A stretch of DNA of 10,984 nucleotides from an uncultured Mucilaginibacter sp. (GTDB lineage Bacteria > Bacteroidota > Bacteroidia > Sphingobacteriales > Sphingobacteriaceae): NCBI GenBank assembly GCA_903885865.1, contig CAISKH010000441.1:1-10984 (forward strand), given 5' to 3'. The position numbers and the translations under genes are program-made. This document shows, one piece after another, positions 10,946-10,984 of this stretch (positions are counted from its first letter, which is position 1; each line of letters opens with the position of its first letter). The notes under the pieces were generated by a model. That model searched no databases and had not been told where the DNA came from. It saw nothing but the letters and a program-made list of their open reading frames with translations.

Positions 10946-10984
10946 CTGTGTCACCACAGGCAACTATGCGCTATGCTGTTCGCT
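10946..10984. repeat. Dispersed hairpin repeat, partial copy 2 at the window edge
   Basis: CTGTG-tcac-CACAG (10946-10959) is a short hairpin followed by CAACTATGCGCTATGCTGTT (10961-10980), which matches 18 of 20 bases of copy 1 at 9499-9518. The sequence runs off the window, so the long hairpin seen in copy 1 cannot be checked. The two copies flank the PQQ dehydrogenase gene in direct orientation. Confidence 0.5.

Overview
The window looks like a chromosomal segment of a Bacteroidota species, most likely family Sphingobacteriaceae (Mucilaginibacter/Pedobacter-like). This is an inference from the protein style of Acs, LpxB, SurE, RecA and Nth, from gene starts without Shine-Dalgarno sequences, and from TAnnTTTG-type -7 promoter boxes in front of several genes. 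Most of the window is housekeeping sequence. The accessory content is small: two toxin-antitoxin modules, a cluster of tiny unrecognised genes, and dispersed palindromic repeats.

Layout. 1-647 (+) is the 3' end of acs (acetyl-CoA synthetase). 713-1182 (+) is a RelE/ParE-type toxin-antitoxin pair with a TAATG stop/start overlap. 1295-1480 (+) is a CsbD-like stress protein closed by a perfect 32-bp palindromic terminator. 1528-2298 (+) is surE and 2378-3493 (+) is lpxB. A bidirectional terminator then separates lpxB from three small minus-strand genes (4081 to 3556), two of which are diverged tandem copies of each other. 4082-4438 has no recognisable gene and holds the recA terminator and two palindromes. 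recA (5455-4439, -) and nth (6344-5583, -) follow, then an unrecognised 63-residue gene (6639-6448, -). 6640-7036 is non-coding and carries a second copy of one palindrome. A small secreted basic protein (7276-7037, -) and an orphan membrane histidine kinase (8750-7422, -) come next. Divergent from the kinase is a MazE/MazF(PemK)-type module (8915-9447, +). A hairpin-containing repeat and a terminator lead to a soluble PQQ-type sugar dehydrogenase (10853-9645, -). The last ~45 bases hold what looks like the beginning of a second copy of the hairpin repeat.

Functional links. surE-lpxB form a same-strand pair, but lpxB has its own promoter-like box. nth and recA are both DNA-repair genes on one strand, each with a promoter-like box. 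Several transcription units abut tightly: the terminator of one gene runs directly into the -7 box of the next at CsbD/surE and at the 63-aa gene/nth. Both toxin-antitoxin modules have the -7 box so close to the ATG that their mRNAs may be leaderless.

Nothing here is clearly a new defence or biosynthetic system. The most interesting unexplained items are the tandem paralogous micro-genes at 3556-3885, a shared tail motif beginning at the stop codons of the kinase and the dehydrogenase, and the dispersed hairpin repeats.
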